Notes: generated by a model not told the origin, from the sequence alone. A DNA stretch of 64,000 bases from Aquimarina sp. MAR_2010_214 (GCF_002846555.1 NZ_PJMS01000001.1:5487501-5551500); one strand, 5' to 3'; positions 39,693-48,346 are shown, counted from the stretch's first letter. Made by a program: numbers and translations.

Positions 39693-40802
39693 ATGGAAAT
39701 ATGTATTAAAAAATCAACCTTTTTATACTCTATTAAAAGAGTAATTACACCCATACTTATAGTTACTTTAGTTCTAACTTCCTGCAAACAAAATTCTTCT
39801 AACAAGACGAATGTTGAAGTTGAAACTATAAAGAGTGACAGTATTTCGGAACAGAAATATGTAATAATTGAAGGAATAGAACAATTCATTCTTGTTAGTG
39901 GACAATCAAAATCTAATCCATTATTATTAATTCTTCACGGTGGACCAGGAACCTCAGAAATGCCTATGTTCAGAAAATATAATAGTGAACTCGAAAAACA
40001 TTTTTTAGTTGTTCATTGGGATCAACGTAGTGCAGGGAAATCTTTTAGCAAGGAAATTCCAAATTCTACAATAAATGTCCCCCAAATGATTGAAGATGCA
40101 CACCAACTTACACGCTATCTAAAGAAAAAATTTAAAAAGGAAAAAATATTTTTGTTAGGACATTCTTGGGGTTCATTTTTAGGTATCAATACAGTTTTCA
40201 AGTACCCAGAAGATTACTATGCATACATAGGTACTGGACAAATAGCAAATCAATTAATAAGCGAACAATTGGGTTACGAGTTTGTCTTGCAAAAAGCCAA
40301 AGAGGCAAATGATATTGAATCTATTGATGACCTGAACAAATTAGGGCAGTTAACAATAGACGATAAAACGCCAGAGGAAATTATGTCTTGGATTTTTAAA
40401 CAACGAGGGTATTTGGGTAAATACGGAGGTGCAATGTTCGAAATGGATGGAGCGAAAATGATGATGAGCGCCTTTGCCGAAAGTAAAGATTTAACTGATT
40501 ATGATAAAGAACATTTTATGGATGGCAGTATGCTATCACTATACAAATTATTTCCTACAGTCTTGAAAACTGATTTAACAACCAAAATAACAGAATTAAA
40601 AGTGCCTACATACTTTTTACAAGGTATAGCAGACTATACCACATCATATTCGGAAGCAAAAAAATATTTTGGCCAATTAAAAGTTCCTCAAAAAGAATTT
40701 ATTGATTTTAATAAATCTGGACATAATCCACCTTTTGAAGAATCTGAAAAATTCAATAAAATAATGATTAACAAAGTGCTTAAACATGCAGATAAAAAAT
40801 AA
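39693..40802 (+). CDS. alpha/beta hydrolase, proline iminopeptidase-like lipoprotein
   Basis: The start at ATG 39693 gives a basic N-terminus, a hydrophobic segment and lipobox TLVLTSC, so the enzyme is probably membrane-anchored in the periplasm. The hydrolase fold shows the oxyanion segment HGGPGTSEMP, VVHWDQRSAGKS and the nucleophile elbow GHSWGSF, with a late His in NKSGHNPPF. These are proline-iminopeptidase-type motifs; the substrate is unknown. 369 residues. It is cargo of the cassette beginning at 39666. Confidence 0.87.
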   Translation: MEICIKKSTFLYSIKRVITPILIVTLVLTSCKQNSSNKTNVEVETIKSDSISEQKYVIIEGIEQFILVSGQSKSNPLLLILHGGPGTSEMPMFRKYNSELEKHFLVVHWDQRSAGKSFSKEIPNSTINVPQMIEDAHQLTRYLKKKFKKEKIFLLGHSWGSFLGINTVFKYPEDYYAYIGTGQIANQLISEQLGYEFVLQKAKEANDIESIDDLNKLGQLTIDDKTPEEIMSWIFKQRGYLGKYGGAMFEMDGAKMMMSAFAESKDLTDYDKEHFMDGSMLSLYKLFPTVLKTDLTTKITELKVPTYFLQGIADYTTSYSEAKKYFGQLKVPQKEFIDFNKSGHNPPFEESEKFNKIMINKVLKHADKK

Positions 40803-40863
40803 AACCTGATAGCGGATTTGTATCTTAAATCTGCGCGGAAGTATTAACGATTAGGTAACATTT

Positions 40864-40898
40864 TGCACAACCACGAGACATATTTATAACGTTGTGCG
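40864..40898 (+). repeat. attC-like palindrome 9 (short)
   Basis: TGCACAAC (40864-40871) pairs with GTTGTGC (40891-40897) around CACGAGACATATTTATAA. The preceding GGTAACATTTT and this loop recur in degenerate form at 45668-45715. Crossover expected at 40891/40892. Confidence 0.6.
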
Positions 40899-40919
40899 TC
40901 ATACCGAAAAAACCTGCAA

Positions 40920-42275
40920 ATGAAGAAACAATACAAAGTCATTTTAATTTCAATGAGTGGTGTAAGAGTTTATAACAAACGATTACTTGACCTTGGATTG
41001 ACTTTACCCGGATTTGTAGAAAGAAGCGAAGTAATTACAAGTCTCCCAAGTTTAGGTCTATTGACACTTGCAGCTCACACACCTGAAAATTGGGAAGTAA
41101 TTTATAAAGAATTAGACAATTTTTCAGAATCTGAAATCATAGAAATAATTAATAAAAAACCAGATATAATTGCATTTTCTTCATTAACTGCTAGAATTAA
41201 TGAAACGTATAAATTAAGCCAAAGATTCAGAAATATTGGAATAACAGTTGCCATTGGTGGATTACACGTTTCAGCAGTTCCAAATGAAGCACAAAAATTT
41301 GCTGACATTGTAATACAAGGAGAAGGCGAAATAATTTGGAAAACAATTCTTAACGACTTTGAGAACAATTCAATCAAACCTTTTTATAGTTCGCTTTCAA
41401 ACTCAAAATATACTTTCCGTTTCAATTCTTGTAAAATACCAAAATATGAATTGCTTGACATTTCAAGGTATAATAGGTTAACAATTCAAACTACTAGAGG
41501 TTGTCCTTTAAACTGTAGTTTTTGTGCAGCTTCTCGAACTATAAGTTCCTACAAAAAGAAATCAATATTGCAAATTGAAAAGGAATTAAACAAAATACTT
41601 GAAGTTTGGGAAAGGCCTTTTATCGAGTTAGCAGATGACAATACATTTATAGACAAAAAATGGTCAAGAGAATTGTTAACCCTATTCGCAAAATATAAAA
41701 TCAAATGGTTTACTGAAACGGATATTTCTATTGCGTATGATGATGAGTTATTAAAGCTTTTGGCAAAATCCAATTGTGCTCAAATTTTAATTGGATTTGA
41801 AACCGCAAATAAAAATGGACTGAAAGGAATTGATAGAGGTAATTGGAAACATAAACAATTTGATAATTATTTAAAAGCTATTGACAAAATTCAATCCTAC
41901 GGAATATCTGTTAATGGTTGTTTTATTCTTGGATTTGATACAGACACAAAAGAAACATTTAAAGAAACAAAGCAATTTATAATTGACAGTAACCTATCAG
42001 AAGTTCAGATAACTTTATTGACACCATTTCCAGGAACTGAATTATATAATCAACTTAAAAAAGAAGATAGGTTATTAACTGAGAACTATTGGGACAAGTG
42101 CACATTATTTGATGTGAATTTTATTCCGAAAAACTTTTCAGTAATAGAACTTGAAACAGAATTTGAAAATCTAATGGAAAATGTCTATTCCAAAGAGCTT
42201 GTTGCAGATAGAAAAAAGCACTTCAAAAAAACACTATTAAACAGAAAAAAAACGAATCTATATGAGTCTATTTAA
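40920..42275 (+). CDS. B12-binding radical SAM protein
   Basis: A 451-residue enzyme. Residues 1-160 form a cobalamin-binding-like Rossmann domain (VILISMSGVR, PDIIAFSSLTARI, VAIGGLHVSAVP, IVIQGEGEIIW). The radical SAM core follows with CPLNCSFC (Cys195, Cys199, Cys202) for the 4Fe-4S cluster. The full B12 motif DxHxxG is not obvious. Such enzymes often methylate unreactive carbons; the substrate is unknown. The ATG follows the attC-like site by 29 nt, and the gene overlaps the next one by 14 bp. Confidence 0.9.
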   Translation: MKKQYKVILISMSGVRVYNKRLLDLGLTLPGFVERSEVITSLPSLGLLTLAAHTPENWEVIYKELDNFSESEIIEIINKKPDIIAFSSLTARINETYKLSQRFRNIGITVAIGGLHVSAVPNEAQKFADIVIQGEGEIIWKTILNDFENNSIKPFYSSLSNSKYTFRFNSCKIPKYELLDISRYNRLTIQTTRGCPLNCSFCAASRTISSYKKKSILQIEKELNKILEVWERPFIELADDNTFIDKKWSRELLTLFAKYKIKWFTETDISIAYDDELLKLLAKSNCAQILIGFETANKNGLKGIDRGNWKHKQFDNYLKAIDKIQSYGISVNGCFILGFDTDTKETFKETKQFIIDSNLSEVQITLLTPFPGTELYNQLKKEDRLLTENYWDKCTLFDVNFIPKNFSVIELETEFENLMENVYSKELVADRKKHFKKTLLNRKKTNLYESI

Positions 42276-42936
42276 TACCTTAATTAAACTGTTAACTTTT
42301 AAGTTAACCAGAAAAGAAATGTTAAAATTTAATATAAAGCATTTCTATTTAGGTTTGGTTGGCACTTGGCTAGTTGGAATGGGAAGATATTGGGATGATA
42401 GTGGAGCAAATTTGATGCAACATCTAGGATTAGGTTCTGTCATTTACATTTTTGTATTGGCATTATTTATTTGGCTAATCTTAATTCCATTCAAAATAGA
42501 AAATTGGAGTTATTTTACTGTGTTAACTTTTATTGGTCTTACCTCCTTCCCTGCAATCTTTTATGCTATTCCTGTAGAAAAATTTCTTTCAATTGAAACT
42601 TCAAACACTATAAATGTTTGGTTTTTAGCAATTGTTGCAGCATGGAGATTAGCCTTACTATTCTACTTTTTAAAACAGTTTACGAAATTAAGTATGATTA
42701 ATATTATTACTGTTACATTAATGCCAATATGTATTATAATATCCCTATTAACAATATTAAACTTACATAGAGTTGTTTTTAATATTATGGGAGGAATGAG
42801 AAACCCAACTCCACACGATAGTTCTTATATGGTCTTAATGCTACTTACTGGAATTTCGTTAATTTTATCAATACCATTATTGATTTCTTATGGAGTTGGA
42901 ATTTATATCAGAAGGAAAAAATTAAACACAAAATAA
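42262..42936 (+). CDS. multi-pass membrane protein paired with the radical SAM gene
   Basis: A 224-residue protein with about five to six hydrophobic helices (VIYIFVLALFIWLILIPF, YFTVLTFIGLTSFPAIFYAI, IITVTLMPICIIISLLTIL, LMLLTGISLILSIPLLISY). No family recognised. Its start overlaps the radical SAM gene by 14 bp, so translation is probably coupled. The pair fills one cassette, 40892-43073. Confidence 0.7.
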   Translation: MSLFNTLIKLLTFKLTRKEMLKFNIKHFYLGLVGTWLVGMGRYWDDSGANLMQHLGLGSVIYIFVLALFIWLILIPFKIENWSYFTVLTFIGLTSFPAIFYAIPVEKFLSIETSNTINVWFLAIVAAWRLALLFYFLKQFTKLSMINIITVTLMPICIIISLLTILNLHRVVFNIMGGMRNPTPHDSSYMVLMLLTGISLILSIPLLISYGVGIYIRRKKLNTK

Positions 42937-42952
42937 AGTACGAAGGCACAAA

Positions 42953-43079
42953 CGAACAACAATGTAAAAATACTAGCGGTTTAATCGCTATAATAAAAGT
43001 AAGTATAAAAAAGGTCTGTGTTTATCCGAAAAGTTAGTGAGGTAAAATCCGCTACTATCCTTATACTAGACCGTGGGTA
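42953..43079 (+). repeat. attC-like palindrome 10
   Basis: CGAACAAC (42953-42960) opens the site. GTAAAAATACTAGCGG pairs imperfectly with CCGCTACTATCCTTATAC towards the right end, which reads GACCG|TGGGTAC. The same arm sequences occur in the site at 49490-49623. Confidence 0.55.
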
Positions 43080-43084
43080 CAATT

Positions 43085-43699
43085 ATGACGAACAGTATTT
43101 TTCATAACAAAGAATTTAAAATAAATGGAATTTCTATTCCTGAATTTGAATTGAAAAATGGAAATCTAATCCGAATATACATCCCAAATTTTGATGCCAA
43201 AAACTTGCCTTTAGGTTTTGACTTGGCTATTGAATTAATTAAACGTTTTCAAAATCAAAAAACCGATTTTCCATGGGCAAAAAACTACCGACAGCATACA
43301 GTTATGGAATTATTAAACTCTTTGACTGTTAATAAATATCTGATCAATAAAATGCGAATTGATAAATCGAAGGCGAAAAAAATTGCAGAAGAAATCGGAA
43401 TTAGTTTAAAGGATAAATTCGAGCATTTGAGTTTTACTAATAGAAAAGCACTAATTATAAAAGCTCTTTTTGATAAAAATGATAGTGTGATTTTAGATTA
43501 TTACGGAGTAGATGCTAACGGAATTAGATTTTTGGAAAGGTTAGTGAATTCCGAAATTGAAAATGATAAATCTGCTATTGCATTTGATAGATTTGAATTT
43601 AAAGCCAATCAAGAACCATTTCAAAATATTATCCCGATAGAAATAAAAAACTGTATCCAACACGATATATGTGACCATAACAAGCAGTTAGAGTTTTAA
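43085..43699 (+). CDS. cassette protein resembling the C-terminal half of an ABC ATPase
   Basis: The ATG at 43085 is preferred over the GTG at 43073, which lies in the attC-like end. The 204-residue product is soluble. The order TVNKYLINKMRI, then IGISLKDKFEHLSFTNRKAL, then DSVILDYYGVDANG resembles the signature and Walker B parts of ABC ATPases (LSGGQ..., LLDEPTNGLD). There is no P-loop and the expected DE is DY, so it cannot be an ordinary ATPase. The similarity is an inference from motif order and may be coincidental. Confidence 0.6.
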   Translation: MTNSIFHNKEFKINGISIPEFELKNGNLIRIYIPNFDAKNLPLGFDLAIELIKRFQNQKTDFPWAKNYRQHTVMELLNSLTVNKYLINKMRIDKSKAKKIAEEIGISLKDKFEHLSFTNRKALIIKALFDKNDSVILDYYGVDANGIRFLERLVNSEIENDKSAIAFDRFEFKANQEPFQNIIPIEIKNCIQHDICDHNKQLEF

Positions 43700-43828
43700 T
43701 CCAATGGTTGTTGTATTTTCACAAAGGCACAATGCTTGCAAAAATAAAAAGTTAGCAATCAATGTACAGAAAAATCGAAAAGCAAGATAAGTGCTATTAC
43801 AAGAAAATTAGCTGTAATAATTTGGACT

Positions 43829-43975
43829 ATGAGTACTAAAAAAGCTCCTTATCAACCCTCAACTGATTTCTTATTCTTAGATCAGAAACGAAAACTTAAA
43901 ATGATAAACAGAATTAAAAAACATATCGCCAAATTTAAACTTAATCTCGAAAAACCAGAAGAAATAACTAATTGA
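43829..43975 (+). CDS. small basic protein, 48 residues
   Basis: An ORF MSTKKAPYQPSTDFLFLDQK continuing with many Lys and Arg (KMINRIKKHIAKFKLNLEK) and ending EEITN. It lies in an otherwise gene-free interval between two cassette genes, and its last codons fall in a palindromic end (ACTAAT at 43967, ATTAGT at 43997). No family recognised. It could be the cargo of a small cassette whose 5' border is unclear (perhaps G|TTAGCA at 43752/43753). Confidence 0.45.
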   Translation: MSTKKAPYQPSTDFLFLDQKRKLKMINRIKKHIAKFKLNLEKPEEITN

Positions 43976-44009
43976 TAGTCAAAACAAGTAATTGACATTA
44001 GTCAGAATT
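43967..44009 (+). repeat. attC-like site 11 (weak)
   Basis: ACTAAT and ATTAGT flank TTGATAGTCAA-type repeats, and the site ends GACA|TTAGTCAGAATT at 43997/43998. The leading TTAGTCA is shared with three other cassette starts. Confidence 0.45.
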
Positions 44010-44027
44010 AAACTCACAATTATTAAA

Positions 44028-44246
44028 ATGAATGAAATAATAAGGCAAAAAATAATTAATATTTGTAATGAAAAAATTGAGAAAAAAGGAACAGGTGTTG
44101 GGCTTTCATTTTATGCTTTTTTCGCCAATAAAAACGATAACCCAAAACTATTAATGGAAGTTGCAGAGTGGTGGATTATGAAACATAAACTTGACCATTT
44201 TGAAAAAGCAATTAAAATCAGAGAAATGGTCCAAAACAAATTGTAA
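44028..44246 (+). CDS. small protein, DUF6500-like
   Basis: The 72-residue product reads MNEIIRQKIINICNEKIEKK, then GVGLSFYAFFANKNDNPKLL and WWIMKHKLDHFEKAIKIREM. I recall this pattern from the short DUF6500 family of unknown function; the assignment is tentative. The in-frame start at 43992 lies in the junction and is rejected. Its stop overlaps the start of the next gene (TAATG), which indicates coupled translation within a two-gene cassette. Confidence 0.65.
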   Translation: MNEIIRQKIINICNEKIEKKGTGVGLSFYAFFANKNDNPKLLMEVAEWWIMKHKLDHFEKAIKIREMVQNKL

Positions 44247-44800
44247 TGACTAAAAGACTTAAAATTTTAGGGATTAATGGAAGTGCAAGCCAAAATTCTT
44301 CGAACCTTTCCATTTTAAATAAAATTGCCGAACTCGGAAAATCCCAATTTGATTTGAATATAATTGACGACTTGACCGAATTACCACATTTTAAAACGGA
44401 ATTGACAGATAACAATGTTCCCGAAAAAATAATTGAATTTCGTAATCAAATTGAAAATGCAGACGGAATCATAATCTGTACACCTGAATATGTTTTTAGT
44501 ATCCCAAGCGGGCTTAAAAATGCAATTGAGTGGTGTGTTTCGACTGCGGTATTTTCTGACAAGCCAATTGGACTGATTACAGCTTCTGCAAGTGGTGAAA
44601 AAGGACACGAGGAATTGAAACTAATAATGAAAACAGTTCAAACAAATTTCACAGACGAGACTACGCTTCTGATACAAGGAATTAAAGGTAAAATAAATAA
44701 TAGTGGGGAGATTTTGGATGATAACACGAAAAATCAATTAGAGAAATTTGTACAGTCGTTTAATAGATTAAATGAAAAGTCTACAGGTAACACGGCATAG
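44246..44800 (+). CDS. NAD(P)H-dependent FMN reductase family protein
   Basis: A 184-residue flavodoxin-like oxidoreductase. The FMN phosphate-binding loop GINGSASQNSSN is near the N-terminus, and TPEYVFSIPSGLKNAIEW is the family's central signature, followed by DKPIGLITASASGEKGHEE. It should reduce FMN, quinones or azo compounds with NAD(P)H in the cytoplasm. The start overlaps the previous gene's stop. The last codons (GNTA) are formed by the palindromic site that follows. Confidence 0.92.
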   Translation: MTKRLKILGINGSASQNSSNLSILNKIAELGKSQFDLNIIDDLTELPHFKTELTDNNVPEKIIEFRNQIENADGIIICTPEYVFSIPSGLKNAIEWCVSTAVFSDKPIGLITASASGEKGHEELKLIMKTVQTNFTDETTLLIQGIKGKINNSGEILDDNTKNQLEKFVQSFNRLNEKSTGNTA

Positions 44801-44880
44801 TACATTTATTTCCTTCACGAAGCATACGCATTATACAAAAGACTCCAGACTGTCTAAAAACCAATAGAAGATTATGCCAT

Positions 44881-45538
44881 AAAACAATAGAATTAAAAAA
44901 GTCTGTAGTTGACGCTCAACAAATAATGAGCATCATAAATCATGCATATGTTCCTAAGGAATCAAAGAGAATATTAATGAAGTTCAAGATATATGTAATA
45001 AACTAGATTCACTTGTTTTAGCTGCTAAAACTAAAACAGAATCTAATTTAAATCGAATTGCTCCTAAACAAATAGATATTGCCAAAATATTCTTATCCGA
45101 AAACCCTATAAGTTATTATGATTGCATTAATGATCCAGATTCTACAATTACTCTAAAAAACCATCCTCTAAAAAAGAAATCGAAAATTCACAACTCAATG
45201 ACATCCCTTTTTCGGAGATTATGTTAAAGGATGACTCAAGCCTGTTAAAATTATCCGAACATACTTCTTCATTTTTGGATTCTTTAAAATTTCATAAGCT
45301 CAAAAAATTATCAACCTTAAATTTAAGAGAAAATAGTTTAGACTATCTACCTTTCAATTTAACAAAATTAAATAAAATTGAATATTTGAATTTAAACAAA
45401 AATAGTATCGAAAAAACACCAAATAACCTTGATGGTTTTAGTAGACTAAAGTATTTAGATCTAAGAAATAACTTTTTTGATAAAACCGAAAAAGAAAGAA
45501 TCAATAGTATCTCGACTGAGACTGAAATACTATTTTGA
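44881..45538 (+). pseudogene. frameshifted leucine-rich-repeat gene
   Basis: The last part, from 45221, is an open frame with LRR units (LKKLSTLNLRENSLDYLPFN, LNKIEYLNLNKNSIEKTPNN, FSRLKYLDLRNNFF). Upstream, protein-like stretches continue in other frames: TIELKKSVVDAQQIMSIINH (from about 44886), IKENINEVQDICNKLDSLVL (44960-45150) and KKEIENSQLNDIPFSEIM leading into the LRR frame. At least two frameshifts separate them, with no start codon in place. I read it as a decayed gene; the intact protein would have been roughly 210 residues. Confidence 0.6.
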
Positions 45539-45547
45539 ATAATATTT

Positions 45548-45581
45548 GCCAACATCAAGTATGATACCATAAACGTTGAGT
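45548..45581 (+). repeat. attC-like site 12 (short, weak)
   Basis: GCCAAC opens and ACG|TTGAG closes a short stretch with the inner palindrome GTATGATAC. The crossover would be 45575/45576. A degenerate relative of the site at 40864 lies further on, at 45668-45715. Confidence 0.4.
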
Positions 45582-45608
45582 GATAACCAAAAGGTTCTTT
45601 TATATTTG
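45576..45608 (+). promoter_or_regulatory. promoter for the gene at 45724
   Basis: TTG (45576-45578) and TATATTTG (45601-45608) are spaced by 22 nt, within the accepted range for Bacteroidota promoters. It would give a leader of about 110 nt and serve the secreted-protein gene at 45724. Confidence 0.55.
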
Positions 45609-45723
45609 CTATGGCACAAAAATTTCAGAATGTAAAAGTTATAAAATCAGTGTAGAAAATATCATTGGCTTGGTAACATTTTAATCAGCTACGACACATA
45701 TTTATAAAATTACCACATATAAA

Positions 45724-46347
45724 ATGAAAACTTATATTTTACTATTAGCATCAGTTATTCAACTGAGTTCATTTTCTCAAACAAAAATTTCTGGAAAAAC
45801 TAAGTATTTTGCCAGTTATAAGTATAACTTATCTGTTCTTGATTCATTAGTAAAAAAGGAACTGTCTATTTTGAATTCTGCAAAACATACTATTGAAATA
45901 AAACAAGGATCAAAAACTTATAACACACAAACTGATTCTAAGGGTTTTTTTGAAATGCTCCTTGATAGTGAAGAACAAATATTCATTAAAGTAAATAAAG
46001 AATCCAAAGTTTCTAACTTTAATTTTATTATAGAACCTCATAAGTTTAATCGTCTAATTGAATTAAACATGACAAATACTAGAGTTGAAAGTCATATAGA
46101 CTCTATTACATCTACTAAGTTCTACAATAAATACAATTTAGGTCAAGCTTATAAAAACTTCGAGAACAAAAACTATAAACTAATTATCATAGAAAAACCA
46201 AATACTTCAAAACAAATAATCAAAAGACGAAGACGAAAAGAGAAAAGGCATAATGTAAAATATGTCCCTGAAGATATAAACTCAGTTGCTGAGCTCAGAA
46301 TGATGATTAAATATAATTCTAAGATGAAAGAATTAATCGGAATTTAA
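45724..46347 (+). CDS. cassette-borne secreted protein of unknown function
   Basis: A 207-residue protein with a signal peptide (YILLLASVIQLSSFSQ). The mature part is beta-rich at first (HTIEIKQGSKTYNTQTDSKG, a carboxypeptidase-regulatory-like segment with FFEMLLDSEEQIFIKV) and ends in a strongly basic region (IIKRRRRKEKRHNVKY). No family recognised. A promoter-like pair at 45576-45608 precedes it. Confidence 0.62.
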   Translation: MKTYILLLASVIQLSSFSQTKISGKTKYFASYKYNLSVLDSLVKKELSILNSAKHTIEIKQGSKTYNTQTDSKGFFEMLLDSEEQIFIKVNKESKVSNFNFIIEPHKFNRLIELNMTNTRVESHIDSITSTKFYNKYNLGQAYKNFENKNYKLIIIEKPNTSKQIIKRRRRKEKRHNVKYVPEDINSVAELRMMIKYNSKMKELIGI

Positions 46348-46507
46348 TACATGTGTGGCAATATATAACCTTAATTACGGAAGATCAACTGCGTCTGAAT
46401 CCACTCGGAATTTATAAGATTTATGTTTAATCCGAAAATAATAGCTAATTTAACCCGTAACTGACAATTAATAAGAATCGTATACAAAAAGCTTAACATT
46501 CATTAGA

Positions 46508-47005
46508 ATGAAATATCTAATTCAAAACATTATTCAACAATATAAAGAAGTCCAAAATGGAAAATTATGGATAGGTAGCACATTTACTAGTAAATTAAAT
46601 CAAGTTGATGAAAATATGGTTTTTAAAAGACCAATTATAGGTTTACACAGTATCGCAGAAATAATTTCCCATTTGACGTTGTGGAGAAAAGAGACCATCT
46701 TGAAAATTGAGACGGGCGAAGGAAGTAAAACAGATGATTGTGAGGAAAACTGGTTGACTAATGACAAACTGGAATTAATGGGTTGGCGATATATCAAATC
46801 AGAATATGATAAAACTCTTACAGAATTGATTAATTTACTAAAATCAAAAGATGATGAATTTCTGAATAAGGAATATTATGATACAGATTTTAAAGGCAAT
46901 TATAAGTATCGTTTTGTAATTAACGGAATGTTACATCATGATATTTATCATTTAGGACAACTTGGAATAATCATAAAATATTTAAAAGAAAACAACAATA
47001 GCTAA
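46508..47005 (+). CDS. DinB-like four-helix-bundle protein
   Basis: The 165-residue product fits the DinB/YfiT-like superfamily. It has an N-terminal helix, LHSIAEIISHLTLWRKETIL with a likely metal-binding His, and a C-terminal segment MLHHDIYHLGQLGIIIKYL with two more His. Members are metal-dependent enzymes, often thiol transferases, but the reaction here is unknown. It lies 60 bp before the ECF sigma gene; a short palindromic junction separates them. Confidence 0.85.
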   Translation: MKYLIQNIIQQYKEVQNGKLWIGSTFTSKLNQVDENMVFKRPIIGLHSIAEIISHLTLWRKETILKIETGEGSKTDDCEENWLTNDKLELMGWRYIKSEYDKTLTELINLLKSKDDEFLNKEYYDTDFKGNYKYRFVINGMLHHDIYHLGQLGIIIKYLKENNNS

Positions 47006-47020
47006 AAGTAATTGCTTGTT

Positions 47021-47053
47021 CACACAACAATTCATATTCAAGACGTTAGTCAC
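47021..47053 (+). repeat. attC-like site 13 (short)
   Basis: CACACAAC (47021-47028) opens and GACG|TTAGTCAC closes the site (47045/47046). The inner pairing of TTCATATTCAAG is weak. The 5' end TTAGTCA is shared with three other units. Confidence 0.45.
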
Positions 47054-47065
47054 AAGCATATAAAA

Positions 47066-48346
47066 ATGCCCGTAAATGAAAAGAACATATCGAACAAAAT
47101 TGATCATTTATTCAGGCATGAATACGGTAAACTTGTTTCGGTATTAACCAAAACATTTGGAACTTCAAATATTGAACTTGCTGAGGATATAGTACAAGAA
47201 GCTATGCTCGAAGCTCTAAATAGATGGACTTATAACGGAATCCCAACTAACCCTGTCGGATGGATTTACAAAGTTGCTAAAAACAAAGCAGTAAACATCC
47301 TGAACAGAGAAAAGTACAAAAGACAATATGCTTCTGACATTGCTCATCTTCTGCAATCTGAATGGACTGTAGCACCCACTCTAGAGCAAATCTTTACAGA
47401 CAAAGAAATTGCAGACGACCAACTGCGAATGATATTTACCTGCTGCAATCCTATCATTTCAAAAGATTCACAAGTTGCCCTTACCCTAAAAACTCTTTGT
47501 GGGTTTAGTATTTCGGAAATTGCAAAAGCATTTCTGACTACCGAAGAAAACATCAATAAAAGATTGGTAAGAGCAAGAAAATCAATTAAAGATGCAAATA
47601 TTTTATTTGAAGTCCCAACTGGAAGAGAATTAGAACAGAGATTATCAAGTGTTCTCGAAACTATTTATCTTCTGTTTAACGAAGGTTACAATGCAACTTC
47701 TGTCGATAACCCAATTCGTTATGAACTTTGTGAAGAATCCATTCGATTAACTGAAATTATTGCATCAAATCAGATCATAAAATCTTCTAACACATATGCT
47801 TTATTAGCGTTGATGATTTTCAATACATCAAGATTTAAATCAAGAATTGACGAATTTGATAATATTCTGGATTTGGAACATCAAGATAGAAATCAATGGG
47901 ATAAGGAATTGATAAAGAAAGGGCTTTATTATTTAGAATTTGCAACACAACAAAATGAGGTTTCCATTTATCACATTCTTGCCACAATTTCTGCCCATCA
48001 TTGTACAGCACTTGATTTTAAATCAACAGATTGGAAAAGTATTTTATCTCTATACGATATGCTCATCAAAATAGATAATTCACCCATTGTCCTACTAAAT
48101 AGAGCTATTGTTTTTTCCAAAACCGCAAGTCCCAAAAAAGCTCTTCAGCAATTAGAGAAAATAAAAGACAATTCTGTTTTTAGCTCATATTTTCCATATT
48201 ATACTACAAAGGCAACGCTTCATTTTCAAAACAAAGAGTCAAAAAAAGCTAAAAAACTCTTAGATGATGCATTAAAAAAATTCGACACAAGAAACCACAA
48301 GCACCTCATTAACAAGGTTTTGAATGATTTTTCAGGAAATATTTGA
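47066..48346 (+). CDS. ECF-type RNA polymerase sigma factor with C-terminal extension (ECF42-like)
   Basis: The ATG at 47066 is chosen; the TTG at 47012 lies before the cassette junction. Region 2 is visible in IELAEDIVQEAMLEALNRW and PVGWIYKVAKNKAVNILNR, and region 4 in LCGFSISEIAKAFLTTEENI and NKRLVRARKSI. A 230-residue helical C-terminal extension (DUF6596/TPR-like) follows, typical of the ECF42 group, in which the extension rather than a separate anti-sigma factor controls activity. A YCII-domain gene follows, the usual ECF42 partner. 426 residues. Confidence 0.9.
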   Translation: MPVNEKNISNKIDHLFRHEYGKLVSVLTKTFGTSNIELAEDIVQEAMLEALNRWTYNGIPTNPVGWIYKVAKNKAVNILNREKYKRQYASDIAHLLQSEWTVAPTLEQIFTDKEIADDQLRMIFTCCNPIISKDSQVALTLKTLCGFSISEIAKAFLTTEENINKRLVRARKSIKDANILFEVPTGRELEQRLSSVLETIYLLFNEGYNATSVDNPIRYELCEESIRLTEIIASNQIIKSSNTYALLALMIFNTSRFKSRIDEFDNILDLEHQDRNQWDKELIKKGLYYLEFATQQNEVSIYHILATISAHHCTALDFKSTDWKSILSLYDMLIKIDNSPIVLLNRAIVFSKTASPKKALQQLEKIKDNSVFSSYFPYYTTKATLHFQNKESKKAKKLLDDALKKFDTRNHKHLINKVLNDFSGNI

